Notes: a model not told the origin generated them from the letters alone. Shown: positions 40,682 through 49,595, numbered from the stretch's first letter. The stretch is 64,000 nucleotides of DNA from Kutzneria kofuensis (GCF_014203355.1 NZ_JACHIR010000001.1:4342038-4406037), one strand, 5' to 3'. A program made the numbers and translations.

Positions 40682-40705
40682 CGCGCTCACTCGCGGGTGA
40701 GCGCG
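40682..40705. terminator. Hairpin between quinone-reductase-like and second antiporter genes
   Basis: Perfect 9-bp stem (40682-40690 with 40697-40705) and 6-nt loop. As at 34310, it includes the stop codon of the leftward antiporter gene (40687-40689) and can serve both convergent transcripts. Confidence 0.65.
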
Positions 40706-42243
40706 GCCTCCTCCAGGTCCAGTTCCCGTTGCACGCGGCGGAAAACCTCGTCGTCGATCTCGTGAGCGTCGCGGGCGGCGAGGAACACCTCGCGTTCGGC
40801 CAGCAGCATGGTCAGGCGCAGCCGCTGCCAGCGGGCCGCCGGGGTCTCGCCGATCTCGTCGTCCGACCGGCCCAGCCGCTCCCACGCGGCGTTGCCCCGA
40901 TGCTCGGCGAGCAACTTCAGCCTCGTGACCACGTGTTCCGGCGTTCCCTCGCTCGTCGCCTGGTCGAGGCGCTCCACCGATGCCTTCGCCGCGTGATACT
41001 TCACCTGCGCCTCGGCCAGCGTGTCGGTGTGCTCGTCGGTGCTCCGCACGCCCAGCAGCCGGATCAGTCCCGGCAGCGAAAGTCCTTGCACCATAAGGGT
41101 TCCGACCGTCACCACGAACGTGCACAGCAGGATCACGTCGCGGCCGGCCATGTCCAGCGGCAGCGCCGACGCCGCCGCGAGCGACACCACGCCGCGCATT
41201 CCCGTCCACGCCACGATGAACACCCCACGTGGCGACGGCGGCTCCTCCCGTTCGCGGATCTTCGCCGACAACAGGCGGGGCACGTACGTGCCCGGATACA
41301 CCCACAGGATCCGCACCACGATCGCCGCCAGCAACACCAGCAGCGCCGACCCGAACAGCGGCCAGGTAGCGCCGCTGTCCGTCAACACGACCCGCAGCTG
41401 CAGGCCGATCAACGCGAACACCCAGGACTCCAGCAGCATGTCCACCGCGCGCCAGACCGCCGTCTCCTGCAACCGGGTCGCGTAGCCCGCCCGCGGCGCG
41501 TTGTGCCCCAGGTACAAGCCGGCCGCGACGACCGCCAGCACGCCCGAGGTGTACGCCGCCTCCCCGATCAGGTAAGCGCCGAACGGCACCAGCATGCCCA
41601 GGCCGCTCTCCAGCACGCTGTCGTGCAGCCGCAACCGGATCCAGTGCACCACCACGCCGATCAGGTAGCCGATCAGCGTGCCGCCCACCGACGCCAGCAG
41701 GAACGTCAGGATGCCCGAACCCCAGGACATCGCCGCGCCGGTCGCCGCCGCGACCGCCACCTTGTACGCCGTCAGCGCCGTCGCGTCGTTGACCAGGCTC
41801 TCGCCCGTCAGCAGGGTCATGATCCGGCGCGGCAGGCCCAGCTTGCGGCCGATCGCCACCGCCGCCACCGCGTCCGGCGGCGCCACGATCGCACCAAGTA
41901 CGAGTGACGCGGGCAACGAAAGCGCCGGGATCGCCAGATGCGCGACCAGTCCCACGCCTAGCGTGGTCGCCAGCACCAGGCCGATCGCCAGCAGCCCGAT
42001 CGGCCGGATGTTGCGGCGGATGTTGACGTACGAGGAGTCCAGGGCGGAGGAGTAGAGCAGCGGCGGCAGCACGATCACCAGCACCAGCTCCGGCTCCAGC
42101 CGGAACGACGGCATGCCCGGCACGAACGACACCGCCAGGCCGACCGCCACCAGCAGCAGCGGGGCCGGCCAGTCCAGCCGGCGGGCGACCGCCGTCACCG
42201 CCAGCGACCCGGCCAGCAACAGGAGAATCTCGACGCCTTGCAC
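40687..42243 (-). CDS. Na+/H+ antiporter, CPA1 family (second)
   Basis: Cation/proton exchanger of 518 residues, paralogous to the one at 34324 over its full length. Shared blocks include ARRLDWPAPLLLVAVGLAVS, VAPPDAVAAVAIGRKLGLPR, LTGESLVNDATALTAYKVAV and AWTGMRGVVSLAAASALP. The GTG start at 42243 has no ribosome-binding site but a TACCCT box 8 nt upstream, so a leaderless message is likely. The cytoplasmic tail is diverged from its paralogue, suggesting different regulation. Confidence 0.92.
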   Translation of the reverse strand: MQGVEILLLLAGSLAVTAVARRLDWPAPLLLVAVGLAVSFVPGMPSFRLEPELVLVIVLPPLLYSSALDSSYVNIRRNIRPIGLLAIGLVLATTLGVGLVAHLAIPALSLPASLVLGAIVAPPDAVAAVAIGRKLGLPRRIMTLLTGESLVNDATALTAYKVAVAAATGAAMSWGSGILTFLLASVGGTLIGYLIGVVVHWIRLRLHDSVLESGLGMLVPFGAYLIGEAAYTSGVLAVVAAGLYLGHNAPRAGYATRLQETAVWRAVDMLLESWVFALIGLQLRVVLTDSGATWPLFGSALLVLLAAIVVRILWVYPGTYVPRLLSAKIREREEPPSPRGVFIVAWTGMRGVVSLAAASALPLDMAGRDVILLCTFVVTVGTLMVQGLSLPGLIRLLGVRSTDEHTDTLAEAQVKYHAAKASVERLDQATSEGTPEHVVTRLKLLAEHRGNAAWERLGRSDDEIGETPAARWQRLRLTMLLAEREVFLAARDAHEIDDEVFRRVQRELDLEEAALTRE

Positions 42244-42251
42244 GAGGGGAA

Positions 42252-42257
42252 AGGGTA
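42252..42257 (-). promoter_or_regulatory. Putative -10 box of second antiporter gene
   Basis: TACCCT on the minus strand ends 8 nt before the GTG at 42243. The gap to the divergent UBP-finger gene is only 20 bp, so the two promoters overlap. Confidence 0.45.
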
Positions 42258-42263
42258 TTCAAG

Positions 42264-42518
42264 ATGGCCTGCGTACACGTGCCCGACGAGGCCGCGGTCC
42301 CGCAGACTTCGGCAGGTTGCCAGGACTGCCTCGCCGCCGGCGAGCGCCGGTGGGTCCACCTGCGACTGTGCCTGACGTGCGGGCACGTCGGGTGCTGCGA
42401 CTCCAGCCCGCGGCGGCACGCCTCCGCGCACCACGCCGACACCGGGCATCCGGTGATGCGCTCGCTCGAACCCGGCGAGTCGTGGCGGTGGTGTTTCGTG
42501 GACGACCGACTCGTCTGA
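42264..42518 (+). CDS. UBP-type zinc finger protein
   Basis: Stand-alone zf-UBP domain of 84 residues. C-x-H in CVHV, then [61 protein letters not shown] gives the Cys/His pattern of the ubiquitin-C-terminal-binding zinc finger. Bacteria lack ubiquitin, and the role of these small actinobacterial proteins is unknown. They are often found beside Na+/H+ antiporter genes, as here; a regulatory partnership is possible. It starts 20 bp from the divergent antiporter gene. Confidence 0.88.
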   Translation: MACVHVPDEAAVPQTSAGCQDCLAAGERRWVHLRLCLTCGHVGCCDSSPRRHASAHHADTGHPVMRSLEPGESWRWCFVDDRLV

Positions 42519-42529
42519 ACCAGCACCTG

Positions 42530-42535
42530 TACGCT
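42530..42535 (+). promoter_or_regulatory. Putative -10 box of purD
   Basis: TACGCT ends 8 nt before the purD GTG, consistent with a leaderless transcript. No ribosome-binding site is present. Confidence 0.5.
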
Positions 42536-42543
42536 GTTCGGTC

Positions 42544-43800
42544 GTGCGCGTCCTCGTCATCGGGTCTGGTGCCCGGGAGCATGCCCTGTTGCTGGCGTTG
42601 TCCAAAGACCCCGCCGTGACCGCGTTGGCCTGCGCCCCTGGCAACGCCGGCACCTCGGCCGTGTCCGAGACGTACGGCGTCGACCTCGCCGACCCCGGCT
42701 CGGTCGCCGCCCTGGCCAAGGAATGGAACGCCGACCTCGTCGTGATCGGGCCCGAGGTGCCGCTCGTCGCCGGCGCCGCCGACCCCGTGCGCGACGCCGG
42801 CATCCCGTGCTTCGGGCCGTCCAAGGAGGCCGCCCGGATCGAGGGATCCAAGGCGTTCGCCAAGGACGTCATGCAGGCCGCCGGCGTGCCCACCGCGCGA
42901 AGCGAGATCGTCGACACGCCCGCCCGGCTCGACGCCGCGCTGCACCGGTTCGGGCCCACCTGGGTCGTCAAGGACGACGGGCTCGCCGCCGGCAAGGGCG
43001 TTGTCGTCACCAAGGACTACGACGTCGCCCGGGCGCACGCCATGCACCTGCTCGACGGCGGGCACCCCGTCCTGCTCGAGTCCTTCCTCGACGGTCCCGA
43101 GGCCTCCTTGTTCTGTGTCGTCGACGGCGCCACCGTCGTGCCGCTGCTGCCCGCCCAGGACTTCAAGCGGGTCGGCGACAACGACGCCGGCCCCAACACC
43201 GGCGGCATGGGCGCTTACAGCCCGCTGCCGTGGGCCCCGGCCGGCCTCGTCGACGACGTCGTCGCCCGCGTCGTGCAGCCCGTCGTCGACGAGCTCGCCT
43301 CCCGCGGCACCCCCTTCTCCGGGCTCCTGTACTGCGGCTTGGCGTTGACCTCCGACGGCCCCCAGGTCATCGAGTTCAACTGCCGGTTCGGCGACCCCGA
43401 GACCCAGGCCGTGCTGGCGCTGCTCAAGACCCCTCTCGCCGGCCTCTTCCTGGCCGCCGCCGAGGGCCGGCTCGCCGACCACCCGCCGCTCGAGTGGGAG
43501 GACGGCGCCGCCGTCACCGTTGTCATCGCCGCCGAGGGCTACCCCGGCCGGCCCCGCACCGGCGATGTCATCACCGGTGCCGAGCTCGACGGCGTCCTGC
43601 ACGCCGGCACCCGTCGCCGTGACGACGGCGCCGTCGTCTCCTCCGGCGGCCGTGTCCTCTCCGTCGTCGGCACCGGCCCCGACCTCGCCTCCGCCCGCGA
43701 CGCCGCCTACGCCCTCGTCTCCCGCGTCGAACTCACCGGCTCCCACCACCGCTCCGACATCGCCCTCAAGGCCGCCGACGGCGAGGTCCGCATCCCGTAG
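42544..43800 (+). CDS. purD: Phosphoribosylamine-glycine ligase
   Basis: Second step of purine synthesis: joins glycine to phosphoribosylamine with ATP. The 418 residues are typical. The N-domain starts [17 protein letters not shown]; the ATP-grasp domain holds [35 protein letters not shown] and the signature [17 protein letters not shown]; metal ligands are in [14 protein letters not shown]. The GTG start has a -10 box 8 nt upstream and no Shine-Dalgarno, so it is probably leaderless. Confidence 0.97.
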   Translation: MRVLVIGSGAREHALLLALSKDPAVTALACAPGNAGTSAVSETYGVDLADPGSVAALAKEWNADLVVIGPEVPLVAGAADPVRDAGIPCFGPSKEAARIEGSKAFAKDVMQAAGVPTARSEIVDTPARLDAALHRFGPTWVVKDDGLAAGKGVVVTKDYDVARAHAMHLLDGGHPVLLESFLDGPEASLFCVVDGATVVPLLPAQDFKRVGDNDAGPNTGGMGAYSPLPWAPAGLVDDVVARVVQPVVDELASRGTPFSGLLYCGLALTSDGPQVIEFNCRFGDPETQAVLALLKTPLAGLFLAAAEGRLADHPPLEWEDGAAVTVVIAAEGYPGRPRTGDVITGAELDGVLHAGTRRRDDGAVVSSGGRVLSVVGTGPDLASARDAAYALVSRVELTGSHHRSDIALKAADGEVRIP

Positions 43801-43903
43801 GAACCGCCGCGCCCCCGCCTTCGTCGAACTCAGGCACGGCACACACCATCGTTGGTAGCCTGCGAACCGGGTCCGAGTAGTCACGAAGCGTGCGGGGGCG
43901 GTC

Positions 43904-44320
43904 ATGAGTGACATGGCAAAGCAGGTCGGCGCCGACCTGGCGTCCATCAACGCATCCATCATGGCGCCGTTCGGCGCGGTCGCCGGCGAGTTCGCCGGTA
44001 TCAGTGGCGGCCAGCTCACCGTCAACCACGACACCGTGCTGCAAGCGGGCAAGATCATCCAGCAGCAGGTCGACCAGCTGAACGCGATCACACGCCCGAA
44101 GTTGCAGAACCTTTTTTCTGGTGTGATCGGTGGCGACGACGTCAGTCAGGCGGCCGCCTACGAGTGGTCCAAGATTCTCTTGATCAACGACGACTCGTAT
44201 GCGAACCGGATCGGTCAGTACATCGACGGTCTCGAGAAGCTGGCTGAGCAGCTCAAGACAGCCGCGCAGCAGTACGGGTTCACCGAGGACCAGATCAAAG
44301 ACGCGTTTGGAGCCAAGTAG
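43904..44320 (+). CDS. Helical protein of a type VII secretion substrate cassette
   Basis: Protein of 138 residues with no catalytic motif. It is mostly helical: MSDMAKQVGADLASINASIM, VNHDTVLQAGKIIQQQVDQLNAI and NRIGQYIDGLEKLAEQLKTAAQQYGFTEDQ. The length and heptad-like spacing resemble WXG100-superfamily proteins, but there is no W-x-G. GGGGGCGGTC precedes the ATG. It is the first gene of a rightward series ending with a WXG100-lysozyme-like protein, and its stop overlaps the next start by one base. A 103-bp gap upstream holds the promoter. Confidence 0.72.
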   Translation: MSDMAKQVGADLASINASIMAPFGAVAGEFAGISGGQLTVNHDTVLQAGKIIQQQVDQLNAITRPKLQNLFSGVIGGDDVSQAAAYEWSKILLINDDSYANRIGQYIDGLEKLAEQLKTAAQQYGFTEDQIKDAFGAK

Positions 44321-44916
44321 TGCGAGTCGGTACTCGAGTCGGCGTGGCGATCGCGCTGGTCGGAGTCGCTGCGGCCGGATGCACGACCCAGGATCCGGGT
44401 ACGGCGAGCCCCGGCACGACCACCACACCGACTGGATCGTCGGTGTCCATTCCAGCGCGTCCCAAGGACTTGAGCGTCAATGTCGACCCCTGCGCCTTGC
44501 TCACCCAGGATCAGATGGCACAGATGAAGGTGTCGAGCGGCACGCCTGGACCAGGCTGGGGCGAGACCGGAGCGACGACGAGTTGCACGTATCAGGTCAC
44601 CGATCCGGTCAAGTACACGATGACGGTACGGCTCGACCCGAAGCGCGGCATCGACTACTGGTTGGCCTACACGGGAAACTGGACGGCAAGGCAGGTGACG
44701 GTTTCATCATTCCCCGCGATTCAGATCGTGGCCAAAGGGGAGGATTGGAACGCGCCCGCCGGGCATCTGTGCGACACGATAGTGAGTATCGCCGACGGAA
44801 AAGAGTTGTTTGCCGGTGTTCTTCCGCATTCCGGCGACCTCAGCAACACTCAGATGTGCGACCTGTCGAAGCAGTTGGCCAGCCTGACGTTGGCGACCTT
44901 GCAGACGAAGAGCTAG
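44320..44916 (+). CDS. DUF3558-type lipoprotein
   Basis: Secreted lipoprotein of 198 residues. The signal peptide ends with lipobox AAGC (Cys about 21), followed by a Thr/Ser/Pro-rich linker. The domain DPCALLTQDQMAQMKVSSGTPGP, then TTSCTYQV, YWLAYTGNWTARQVTVSSFPAIQIV and CDTIVSIADGKELFAG fits DUF3558, with conserved Cys pairs. Such proteins are common in Mycobacteriales and Pseudonocardiales near ESX-type genes. GTG 44320 shares one base with the preceding stop (TAGTG). Confidence 0.82.
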   Translation: MRVGTRVGVAIALVGVAAAGCTTQDPGTASPGTTTTPTGSSVSIPARPKDLSVNVDPCALLTQDQMAQMKVSSGTPGPGWGETGATTSCTYQVTDPVKYTMTVRLDPKRGIDYWLAYTGNWTARQVTVSSFPAIQIVAKGEDWNAPAGHLCDTIVSIADGKELFAGVLPHSGDLSNTQMCDLSKQLASLTLATLQTKS

Positions 44917-44929
44917 AGCGGAGGCGACC

Positions 44930-46111
44930 ATGGCACCGAAACTCGGCGACATCCGGTTCGACGGGTTCTCCAACGCGCAGCTCGCGGACCAGGTGAACAA
45001 ACTCAAGCAGGGGCCGGGCAATGAGGCTGTGCAGTCGGCGATCGACACGCTGCACAGCGTCGCTCAGGACCTCGACGCGACGAACCAGATCCTGACCACG
45101 CAGATGGCAAAGATCGGGATCGACTGGCACAGCGTGGCCGGCCAGGGTGGTCAGCAGCAGTTGGCCTCGACCGTGAACTACGGGGACCAGTCGCAGTACC
45201 ACATCGACACCGCCAATTCCGGGCTGGCGACGCAGAGCGATTCCTACGCAGTCGCCAAGACCGCGCCTGCACCGTCTACGGATACCGACAAGACGACCAT
45301 GGACAACGTGGCGGGGTTCTTCGGGTATCAGACGGACCATGCCAAAGAGGTTGAACAGGCGCAGGCTGATCGGGATCAGGCTATTGCGCAGTTGAACGCC
45401 TATCAGTCGAACTCGCAGGATGCCATCGCCAGCACGACGCCGATGAGTGCGCCGCCGAACATCGGGCTGGTGGCGCAGCCGGTGCAGGGGGCGTCGATCA
45501 ACTCGGTCGGCGGCTACGGCGGCACGGCGAGCGGGTACGCGGGCCCAGGTGGCGGCGGCTACGGCGGCTACTCGGCGACTGGAGTGCCGGGAGGCGGTGG
45601 ATACGCTCCGCCGGGTGGGGTTCCTGGGGGTGGCGTGCCGGGGCCGGGTGGCGTGACGGGGGTCGGACCGGGCACGGGGCGGTTGCCGGGGGCGTTGCCG
45701 CCGGCGGCGGCAGCGGCGAGTGGGCTGCTGGCGGAGGAAGTGGGCCTCGGGGCGGCGCTGGCGGGCGGCGCGGGCGCGGTGGCGGCGGGGGCCCGGAGCG
45801 GCAACCCGAACGCGATGGTCCGTGGTGGCGGGACGAACGCGGCGCCGGGCGAGAAGGGGAACACGCCGAGCAAGGCGAGCGCGACGGCGGGGGCGATCGA
45901 CGAGGAAGAGGCGGCGCGGGCGAGGACGGCGGAGCGGATCGGGCCGCAGGGCCGCGCGGGGTCGTCGATGATGCAGCCGGGCGCCGCCGGCGGCAAGGGC
46001 AAGAAGGAAGAGGACAGCGAGCACGACCGGAAGTACACGGTGGAGGAGGACCTGTTCGGCGACCACCGCTTGGTGGCGCCGACGGTGCTCGGCGAGGACC
46101 CGGACGCGTAG
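44930..46111 (+). CDS. PPE-like Gly/Ala-rich protein, candidate type VII substrate
   Basis: Protein of 393 residues. The N-terminal 180 residues are helical: IRFDGFSNAQLADQVNKLKQGPG, then ATNQILTTQMAKIGIDWHSVAGQGGQQQLASTV with a W in the helix turn, then HAKEVEQAQADRDQAIAQLNAYQ. The middle (about 195-260) is Gly/Pro/Tyr-rich low complexity, and the C-terminus is charged (EEEAARARTAERIGPQGRAGSSMM). This layout resembles actinobacterial PPE-type proteins recognised by EspG. The EspG-like gene follows by 6 bp. Confidence 0.72.
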   Translation: MAPKLGDIRFDGFSNAQLADQVNKLKQGPGNEAVQSAIDTLHSVAQDLDATNQILTTQMAKIGIDWHSVAGQGGQQQLASTVNYGDQSQYHIDTANSGLATQSDSYAVAKTAPAPSTDTDKTTMDNVAGFFGYQTDHAKEVEQAQADRDQAIAQLNAYQSNSQDAIASTTPMSAPPNIGLVAQPVQGASINSVGGYGGTASGYAGPGGGGYGGYSATGVPGGGGYAPPGGVPGGGVPGPGGVTGVGPGTGRLPGALPPAAAAASGLLAEEVGLGAALAGGAGAVAAGARSGNPNAMVRGGGTNAAPGEKGNTPSKASATAGAIDEEEAARARTAERIGPQGRAGSSMMQPGAAGGKGKKEEDSEHDRKYTVEEDLFGDHRLVAPTVLGEDPDA

Positions 46112-46117
46112 CCGGCG

Positions 46118-46882
46118 ATGGAGCCGACGGTCCTGTCCCGACTGGACTTCGACGTCCTGTGGGAGAACGAGCGCTTCCCCCGCCGGCACGTGGCGCTGAA
46201 CGTGCCGAGCCCGGGGATGACGCACACGGAGCGGTCCCGCCTGGTCCAGGAGACGTGGCGCTCGCTGGAGCAGCGGGGGCTGGCGGAGCGAGGTAGGGCG
46301 ACGCCGGACATCTCGGACGATCTGGCGCTGCTGGCCTACCCGAGGCGAGCGGTGTACGGCTTCATCTGGGCCCCGGACCGCAAGATCACGCTGTTGGCGG
46401 CGTCGAACGGCGGCAGCGCGCTGATGGGCGTGGTCGACGGCGACGAGGTGTGGCTGATCCGCACCCGGGACGAGTCGATCGCGGACTCGGCGGTGTCGGT
46501 GGCGGGCGACATGCCGCCGGGCCCGGGCCAGTCGGTGAGCCTGCCGACGAAGGTGCTGACGGGCGCGGACGGCCGCGCGCACGGCGACCCGCAGCGGCTG
46601 GTCATGGAGTTGTCGGACGAGGGCGTGCCGCTGGGCCAGGCCCAGGCCCTGGTCGGCATGGTGGCGGGCATGACCACCCGGGGCCAGTTCGGCGTGGAGA
46701 CGGCGAAGGGCGCGGAACGGCCGAAGCGGGCGGACCGGGTGGTGGCGTTCCATGACACGCCCAACGGGCGCTACCTGCATCTGGTGAAACCCAGCGCGGA
46801 CCGCACGGAGTGGAGCACCATCACCCCCGCGGACAACCAGCGGCTGGCGACCAGCCTCCGGGAGCTGCTCGACGAGGTCTGA
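46118..46882 (+). CDS. ESX secretion-associated chaperone, EspG family
   Basis: Cytosolic chaperone of 254 residues that in mycobacteria binds PPE proteins and delivers them to the type VII machine. LSRLDFDVLWENERFPRRHVALNVPSPGMTHTERSRLV is the family opening; ERGRATPDISDDLALLAYPRRAVYGFIW and the C-terminal GQFGVET, RVVAFHDTPNGRYLHL and STITPADNQRLATSLRELL complete the EspG pattern. Its place directly after a PPE-like gene supports a substrate-chaperone pair. Confidence 0.88.
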   Translation: MEPTVLSRLDFDVLWENERFPRRHVALNVPSPGMTHTERSRLVQETWRSLEQRGLAERGRATPDISDDLALLAYPRRAVYGFIWAPDRKITLLAASNGGSALMGVVDGDEVWLIRTRDESIADSAVSVAGDMPPGPGQSVSLPTKVLTGADGRAHGDPQRLVMELSDEGVPLGQAQALVGMVAGMTTRGQFGVETAKGAERPKRADRVVAFHDTPNGRYLHLVKPSADRTEWSTITPADNQRLATSLRELLDEV

Positions 46883-46953
46883 TCACCCGTCGGGCTGAAA
46901 TCGGAACCACCGACCGGTCGGGCCCGTCAGAGTTACGCGAGAAGGGGGGCACC

Positions 46954-47259
46954 GTGACGGCAACGAAGTACAACTTCGACGCGATCGACGCCTGCCGCAG
47001 TGCCATGAACACGCAGGCCGGGCAGTACGGCGGCGTCGGCGACGGCTTCCAGGGCTCGTCGACCAGCGCGGACGTGTTCGGCAAGCTGAACGCCTCGGCG
47101 GGCTTCGCGAGCGCGATCGACGGTTTCGCGGGCGCGGTGCACGGCGAGCTGCAGGCGGCGGAGAACCTGCTGCGCAAGGTGGAGTCCTCACTGGACTCGA
47201 TCCAGACGACGCTGCAGGAGCAGGAGAAGCAGAACGCGAGGGGACTGACGGCGACATGA
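46954..47259 (+). CDS. WXG100-like small secreted protein
   Basis: Protein of 101 residues made of two helices with a turn: YNFDAIDACRSAMNTQAGQYGGVGDGFQGSSTS, then FASAIDGFAGAVHGELQAAENLLRKVESSLDSIQTTLQEQEKQN. The size and fold are those of ESX-type substrates, but the turn lacks the W-x-G. AAGGGGGG lies just before GTG 46954. It overlaps the next gene by 4 bp (ATGA), so the pair could be co-secreted as a heterodimer. Confidence 0.75.
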   Translation: MTATKYNFDAIDACRSAMNTQAGQYGGVGDGFQGSSTSADVFGKLNASAGFASAIDGFAGAVHGELQAAENLLRKVESSLDSIQTTLQEQEKQNARGLTAT

Positions 47260-48404
47260 GTGCTGTCGACGACGTCGCGGGCTTGCCCGGTGGCGGCGAG
47301 GTCGCCGACATCGCCCGCAAGGTGGAGAACGCCCAGCCGCAGTCGATCCGGGACACGGCGAAGCACTGGCGGGACAGCGCGTCCAAATGCGACGACCAGG
47401 GCAAGGCCGTCACGTCTGCGGTGAACGCGCTGGACGGCGCCTGGGCGGGTGGCTCGGCCGACGCCTTCACGGCCTACATGGGCAACTTCACCAAGGCCGG
47501 CTCCTCCATGTCGGAGGCGCTGAACAACGGCGCGGCGGCGCTGGAGGCGGCGGCGGGCGCCCTCGAACAGGCGAAGTCCGCTGTGGACAGTCGCTGTGAG
47601 GGCCTGCTCGGCGAGGTCCGCAACTGGGACGCGGCGAATCCGCAGCCCAAGGACGGCGAGCGCGAGGCGGCGATCAAGCCGCTGTGCGACGCGGCCAAGG
47701 GTGACGTGCAGAAGGCCGTCGACGCGGCCGACCACGAGTTGAGCAATGCTCTCAACCAGCTCAAGAGCGCGACCTTCATCGCGTCCAAGTTCTCCGTGCT
47801 GCCGGCGCCGGGCGAGCAGTCCTTCGTGCCCGCGCCGGGACGCACCATCGACTGGCAGGCGAAGCCGGATCCCGGCCCGGCCAACACCACCACGCAGGGC
47901 GCGAACCCGCCCGCCTCGCACTCCGGCGGAGGAGGCGGCGGTGGCGGGGGCGGCGGTTACGACGGAGGCGGCGATGGTGGCGGCGGAGGCGGTGGCCTCG
48001 GCCCCAGCGGCGGCCCGCCGGCCGGTGGCGGCGGCCCCGCGCCGCAGGGCCAGGTGAAGGAGTGGATCGAGGAGGCGATGAAGATCCTCCAGGAGAACGG
48101 CGTCGACACCTCGAAGATGAGCGAGAACGACATCTGGGCGATCATCCAGCACGAGTCCGGCGGCAACCCGCACGCGATCAACCTGTGGGACTCCAACGCC
48201 AAGGCGGGCCACCCGTCCAAGGGCCTCATGCAGTGCATCGACTCGACGTTCCAGGCGCACAAGCTGCCCGGCCACGACGACATCTACAACCCGGTGGACA
48301 ACATCATCGCCGGCGTCCGCTACTCGATCGCCCGCTACGGCTCGGTGTCCAACGTGCCGGGCATCCGGGCCATGTCGCACGGGGGCGCGTACCAGGGCTA
48401 CTGA
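47256..48404 (+). CDS. WXG100-transglycosylase fusion, candidate type VII secreted cell-wall hydrolase
   Basis: Protein of 382 residues in three parts. Residues 20-200 are helical with a W-x-G turn (DGAWAGGSADAFTAYMGNF), as in WXG100 proteins. Residues about 215-265 are a Gly/Pro-rich linker. The C-terminal 115 residues are a lytic-transglycosylase-like domain: IWAIIQHESGGNPHAINLWD with the catalytic Glu, KAGHPSKGLMQCIDSTFQAH and NIIAGVRYSIARYGSVSNVPGI. There is no signal peptide, so export would depend on the WXG100 part. It would cleave peptidoglycan. Confidence 0.87.
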   Translation: MSAVDDVAGLPGGGEVADIARKVENAQPQSIRDTAKHWRDSASKCDDQGKAVTSAVNALDGAWAGGSADAFTAYMGNFTKAGSSMSEALNNGAAALEAAAGALEQAKSAVDSRCEGLLGEVRNWDAANPQPKDGEREAAIKPLCDAAKGDVQKAVDAADHELSNALNQLKSATFIASKFSVLPAPGEQSFVPAPGRTIDWQAKPDPGPANTTTQGANPPASHSGGGGGGGGGGGYDGGGDGGGGGGGLGPSGGPPAGGGGPAPQGQVKEWIEEAMKILQENGVDTSKMSENDIWAIIQHESGGNPHAINLWDSNAKAGHPSKGLMQCIDSTFQAHKLPGHDDIYNPVDNIIAGVRYSIARYGSVSNVPGIRAMSHGGAYQGY

Positions 48405-48431
48405 CGCGACGGGCCCAATTAAGCTGACGGC

Positions 48432-49595
48432 ATGGTCGTCGCCAGGCGCGCGGATGTGCCGCCGTTTCACGTGATGGACGTGGTGTCCGCCGCCGCGGAG
48501 CGGCAGCGGACCCACGGTGACGTGCTGTCGCTGGCCGCGGGCCAGCCGTCCACGCCCGCGCCGGCCCCGGTGCTGGCGGCGGCGCACCGCGCCCTGGAGA
48601 CGCAGCCGTTCGGCTACACCGAGCAGCTGGGCATCCCGGAGCTGCGGGAAGCCATCGCCGGCCACTACCGGAAGCGCTACGACCTGGACGTGGCGCCGGA
48701 GTCGGTGATCGTGACGACCGGCTCGTCGGGCGCTTTCCTGTCGGCGTTCCTGGCCGCCTTCGACGCCGGCGACCGGGTGGCGCTGCCGCGGCCGGGTTAT
48801 CCGGCGTACCGGAACATCCTGGCGGCGCTGGATTGTGAGGTGGTGGACCTGCCGTGCGGGCCGGAGGTGGACTTCAAGCCGACGGTGGCGATGCTGGAGG
48901 GCCTCGACATCCAGGGCCTGGTCATCGCCAGCCCGGCCAACCCGACCGGCACCGTCCTCGAGGCGCATCGACTGGCCGAACTGGCGACCTGGTGCGAGCG
49001 CAACGCCGTCCGGCTGGTCAGCGACGAGATCTACCACGGCATCAGCTACGGCGAGCCGCTCGACTGCGCCTGGCGGACCTCCCGCGAGGCGATCGTGGTG
49101 AACAGCTTCTCCAAGTACTTCTCGATGACCGGCTGGCGGCTGGGCTGGATGCTGGCGCCGACGGAGCTCGTCCGGCCGGTGGACCGCCTGACCGGCAACT
49201 TCACGCTGTGCCCGCCCGCGCCGAGCCAGTACGCGGCGGTGGAGGCGTTCTCGCCCCAGTCGTACGCCGAGGTCGACGCGCATGTCCAGCGTTACCGGGC
49301 CAACCGGGACCTGCTGGTGAAGGGCCTGGCCGAGCTGGGCATCGACAAGCTGGCCCCGGCCGACGGCGCGTTCTACGTGTACGCCGACGTCTCGCACCTG
49401 ACCGACGACTCGATGGCCTGGTGCAAGCGCCTGCTGGCGGAGACCGGCCTGGCCATCGTGCCCGGCATCGACTTCGACCCGGCGCACGGCGACCGGTTCG
49501 TCCGGCTCTCCTTCGCCGGTTCGATGCTGGACATGGAACGGGCCCTGGACCGCCTCGGTGGCTGGCTCCCCGACAGCCACTCAGGGCGACCCTGA
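48432..49595 (+). CDS. PLP-dependent aminotransferase, class I/II
   Basis: Aminotransferase of 387 residues. It has LAAGQPSTPAPAPVLAAAHRAL, FGYTEQLGIPELREAIAGHY, ASPANPTGTVLE, LVSDEIYHGISYGEP with the PLP Asp and Tyr, and VVNSFSKYFSMTGWRLGW with the Schiff-base Lys. It resembles actinobacterial aspartate/aromatic or DapC-type aminotransferases; the exact substrate is not decided. TAAGCT ends 6 nt before the ATG, so it may be leaderless and independent of the ESX-like cassette. Confidence 0.9.
   Translation: MVVARRADVPPFHVMDVVSAAAERQRTHGDVLSLAAGQPSTPAPAPVLAAAHRALETQPFGYTEQLGIPELREAIAGHYRKRYDLDVAPESVIVTTGSSGAFLSAFLAAFDAGDRVALPRPGYPAYRNILAALDCEVVDLPCGPEVDFKPTVAMLEGLDIQGLVIASPANPTGTVLEAHRLAELATWCERNAVRLVSDEIYHGISYGEPLDCAWRTSREAIVVNSFSKYFSMTGWRLGWMLAPTELVRPVDRLTGNFTLCPPAPSQYAAVEAFSPQSYAEVDAHVQRYRANRDLLVKGLAELGIDKLAPADGAFYVYADVSHLTDDSMAWCKRLLAETGLAIVPGIDFDPAHGDRFVRLSFAGSMLDMERALDRLGGWLPDSHSGRP

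Noticed and set aside
45500-45720. Repetitive GGC-rich stretch that could be mistaken for a repeat array
   Set aside because: It codes for the Gly/Pro-rich middle of the PPE-like protein in an intact frame. No regular spacers, so no CRISPR.
47925-48050. Another GGC/GGT-rich stretch
   Set aside because: It is the Gly-rich linker of the WXG100-transglycosylase fusion, in frame and without unique spacers.
43904-48404. Complete type VII secretion locus
   Set aside because: No FtsK/SpoIIIE-type ATPase, EccB/D/E or mycosin gene is present; only substrates, a lipoprotein and EspG are seen.
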